Of a stretch of DNA of 15,093 bases, positions 13,762 to 15,093 are shown piece after piece. The first letter of the stretch is position 1. Each line of letters starts with the position of its first letter. The stretch spans positions 40,869 to 55,961 of the forward strand of contig DHTR01000017.1 in NCBI GenBank assembly GCA_002408725.1, written 5' to 3'. The notes beneath the pieces were generated by a model. The model was given only the letters and a program-made list of their open reading frames with translations, did no database searches and was not told where the DNA came from. Made by a program: the position numbers and the translations under genes. Source of the DNA: Pelotomaculum sp. UBA5255 (lineage in GTDB: Bacteria; Bacillota; Desulfotomaculia; Desulfotomaculales; Pelotomaculaceae).

Positions 13762-14046
13762 ATGCCCCATTCCATTTTTGCTGCGGCAGGTCTGATGGCC
13801 GTTTCCTTTCTTTGTAACCTCCCTCTGGGAAGGTGGCGGGCCACGTTAAAAAGGTTTTCTGCATGCTGGTTTTTTGCTGTTCACCTATCCATACCTTTGC
13901 TTATTTTTCTCCGGGTTAAAATGGGCCTCAGCGTGTGGTTTATTCCCATTTCTTTTGGGGCTGCGGTTACCGGTCAGTTGGTGGGCGGGATATCCGGTGG
14001 GGCGGGTAAGGAGAAAGATCCGGGTAGGTGGCATGGGTTAGAATAA
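13762..14046 (+). CDS. Small membrane protein of 94 residues, unknown function
   Basis: The protein has about three hydrophobic segments: 5-21 (IFAAAGLMAVSFLCNL), 34-51 (ACWFFAVHLSIPLLIFLR) and 57-75 (SVWFIPISFGAAVTGQLVG). These are separated by a basic loop (GRWRATLKRF) and followed by a polar Gly/Lys-rich tail. By the positive-inside rule the first loop would be cytoplasmic. Conserved-looking residues are NLPLGRWR, HLSIP and the GQLVGG motif in the last helix. ATG 13762 follows AGAGGCG with 8 bases spacing. It is bounded upstream by a terminator and downstream by a large inverted repeat, so it is probably transcribed alone. I have an impression of similar short proteins in other Clostridia but cannot name a family or function. 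Confidence 0.7.
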   Translation: MPHSIFAAAGLMAVSFLCNLPLGRWRATLKRFSACWFFAVHLSIPLLIFLRVKMGLSVWFIPISFGAAVTGQLVGGISGGAGKEKDPGRWHGLE

Positions 14047-14057
14047 ATAACCAAATA

Positions 14058-14111
14058 TAAACCATAAAGAAACCAGGTGGCAAGAGTGTCGCCTGGTTTC
14101 TTTATGGTTTA
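14058..14111. terminator. Long inverted repeat, bidirectional terminator candidate
   Basis: A perfect 20-base arm (14058-14077) is repeated inverted at 14092-14111; four more pairs with two wobbles reduce the loop to AAGAGT. The GC-rich inner stem (ACCAGG/CCTGGT) is flanked by TTTCTTTA on either strand, so it can stop both the 94-residue protein gene and the convergent thrC. It lies 11 bases after the former's stop codon. Confidence 0.75.
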
Positions 14112-14118
14112 CGCCCGG

Positions 14119-14164
14119 CAAGTGCCAATAACCAGGGTAGCTGTACCAGGGTTATTGGCACTTG
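14119..14164. repeat. Second long inverted repeat next to thrC
   Basis: Perfect 15-base arms (14119-14133 and 14150-14164) with a further inner GGTA/TACC pairing. No T-run follows on either strand. It begins 8 bases after the thrC stop codon on the minus strand, so it could be a 3'-protecting stem, part of a compound terminator, or a remnant of a small palindromic repeat element. Confidence 0.7.
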
Positions 14165-14172
14165 TGATCTAC

Positions 14173-15093
14173 TTAGAGCTTCAGGATGTTTTGTACGGAT
14201 TCGCGCATATTTTCTATGGATGTGACCCCCCTGTGACGAACCGGTTTTATGTTCAGGCGCCTGAGTCCTGCGGGTATCTCCAGGCCGCTGGCGGCTGACA
14301 GTTCCTCCAGGAGTTTGGACTCGTCCTTGCCCCTCACCGCAGCTTCCCCCAGGATGGCCCCGGCCACGCTTTCATTAAACTTAAAGGGGCTGGCCGTAGA
14401 TGCCACGATCGTCCTGGTTCCGTCACCTGTGGCTGCGGTGTATTTGTTGTATACACACATGCCAACGGCTGTGTGGGTGTCCAGCACATAGCCGTAGCGG
14501 CTATAGACTGACCGTATGGCAGCCAGCGTTTCAACGTCATCGGCATAATCCGACCAGAAAATGCGGCCTAGCCGGGCGTGGGTTGTTTCGTCTATACGGT
14601 AAGCCCCGCTCTGGCTCAGGCTGGCCATCCACCCCCGGACACGGCCGGGGTTACGCCCTGAAAGATGGAAAAGAAGGCGCTCCAGATTGCTGGAAATGAG
14701 GATGTCCATTGAGGGGGAGATGGTTTTTTGGAAACGCCGACCCCGGTCGTACAGGCCGGTCCGGATGAAATCAGTGAGAACGTTGTTGGTGTTGGCGGCG
14801 CAAATCAGCCTGTTTACCGGAAGGCCCATTTCCTTCGCGTAATAGGCTGCCAGGATATTTCCAAAGTTGCCGGTCGGCACAACAAAATTAATGCTGTCAC
14901 CCAGGTTGACTTCACCTTTCAGGGCCAGGTCCAGGTAGGCTGAAAAGTAGTAAACGATCTGGGGCACGAGCCTGCCCCAGTTGATGGAGTTGGCTGACGA
15001 GAGCACGAATTTTTTGCCGGAGAGTTTCTGGTTGAACGATTGGTCCCCGAAAATATTTTTGACCCCGGTCTGGGCGTCGTCAAAGTTGCCCCG
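14173..15093 (-). CDS. thrC: Threonine synthase, type I, C-terminal part (cut by window edge)
   Basis: The last 306 codons of a PLP enzyme that converts O-phospho-L-homoserine and water to L-threonine and phosphate, the final step of threonine synthesis. The frame is open to the right edge: the visible protein starts RGNFDDAQTGVKNIF and continues LSSANSINWGRLVPQIVYYF, then VVPTGNFGNILAAYYAKEMG, where GNFGN is the PLP-phosphate-binding loop. These are hallmarks of the longer E. coli/yeast-type ThrC of about 490 residues. The PLP lysine and the real start lie beyond the edge; the internal ATG at 15006 is not the start. The C-terminus shows no break. It is convergent with the 94-residue membrane protein gene across the two inverted repeats. 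No other threonine-pathway gene is in view. Confidence 0.93.
   Translation of the reverse strand, partial: RGNFDDAQTGVKNIFGDQSFNQKLSGKKFVLSSANSINWGRLVPQIVYYFSAYLDLALKGEVNLGDSINFVVPTGNFGNILAAYYAKEMGLPVNRLICAANTNNVLTDFIRTGLYDRGRRFQKTISPSMDILISSNLERLLFHLSGRNPGRVRGWMASLSQSGAYRIDETTHARLGRIFWSDYADDVETLAAIRSVYSRYGYVLDTHTAVGMCVYNKYTAATGDGTRTIVASTASPFKFNESVAGAILGEAAVRGKDESKLLEELSAASGLEIPAGLRRLNIKPVRHRGVTSIENMRESVQNILKL

Noticed and set aside
14173..15006. Internal ATG at 15006 as the thrC start
   Set aside because: The frame continues upstream to the window edge with the threonine synthase motif GNFDDAQ, so the gene is cut by the window.

Overview
The window looks like chromosomal DNA of an anaerobic Gram-positive bacterium of the Firmicutes/Clostridia, most likely a Peptococcaceae/Desulfotomaculum-Pelotomaculum-type organism. 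This is inferred from the strong AGGAGG-type ribosome binding sites, GTG and TTG starts, the lipobox on the solute-binding protein, hairpin plus T-run terminators, the YdiF-like ABC-F protein and the SH3-NlpC/P60 wall hydrolase. No sequence search was possible, so the taxonomic call is an impression only.

Layout. (1) Positions 304-6642 hold a five-gene operon on the plus strand: a divergent histidinol-dehydrogenase-family enzyme, a zinc MDR alcohol dehydrogenase, a two-domain RbsA-type ATPase, an RbsC-type permease and a solute-binding lipoprotein. It ends in a hairpin terminator at 6672-6712. The three transport genes form a complete CUT2-like importer. The two dehydrogenases suggest that the imported compound is a diol, polyol or similar alcohol that is oxidised in the cell. 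The first enzyme has lost residues that define true histidinol dehydrogenases, so this is probably catabolism and not histidine synthesis. (2) 6815-8209 is a DHA2-type MFS exporter with its own promoter candidate and a strong terminator. (3) From 12754 down to 8490 everything reads on the minus strand: a Cys-rich 105-residue protein, a 57-residue two-helix membrane ORF, an SH3-NlpC/P60 hydrolase, a 51-residue basic ORF, an ABC-F ATPase and a small DUF3892-like protein. (4) 12755-13315 is AT-rich and has no clear gene. It carries two good sigma-A-type promoters on the plus strand, one overlapping a palindrome. (5) 13316-13648 encodes a 110-residue protein behind a perfect consensus promoter, with a terminator whose loop contains the stop codon. 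A 94-residue membrane protein follows. (6) Two adjacent inverted repeats (14058-14164) separate it from the convergent 3' part of thrC (threonine synthase, type I), which runs off the right edge.

The parts most worth attention are the unassigned alcohol uptake/oxidation operon with its altered HisD-like active site, and the cluster of small unassigned ORFs, promoters and palindromes between about 12.2 and 14.2 kb. I saw no tRNA, rRNA, transposase, integrase or CRISPR array.
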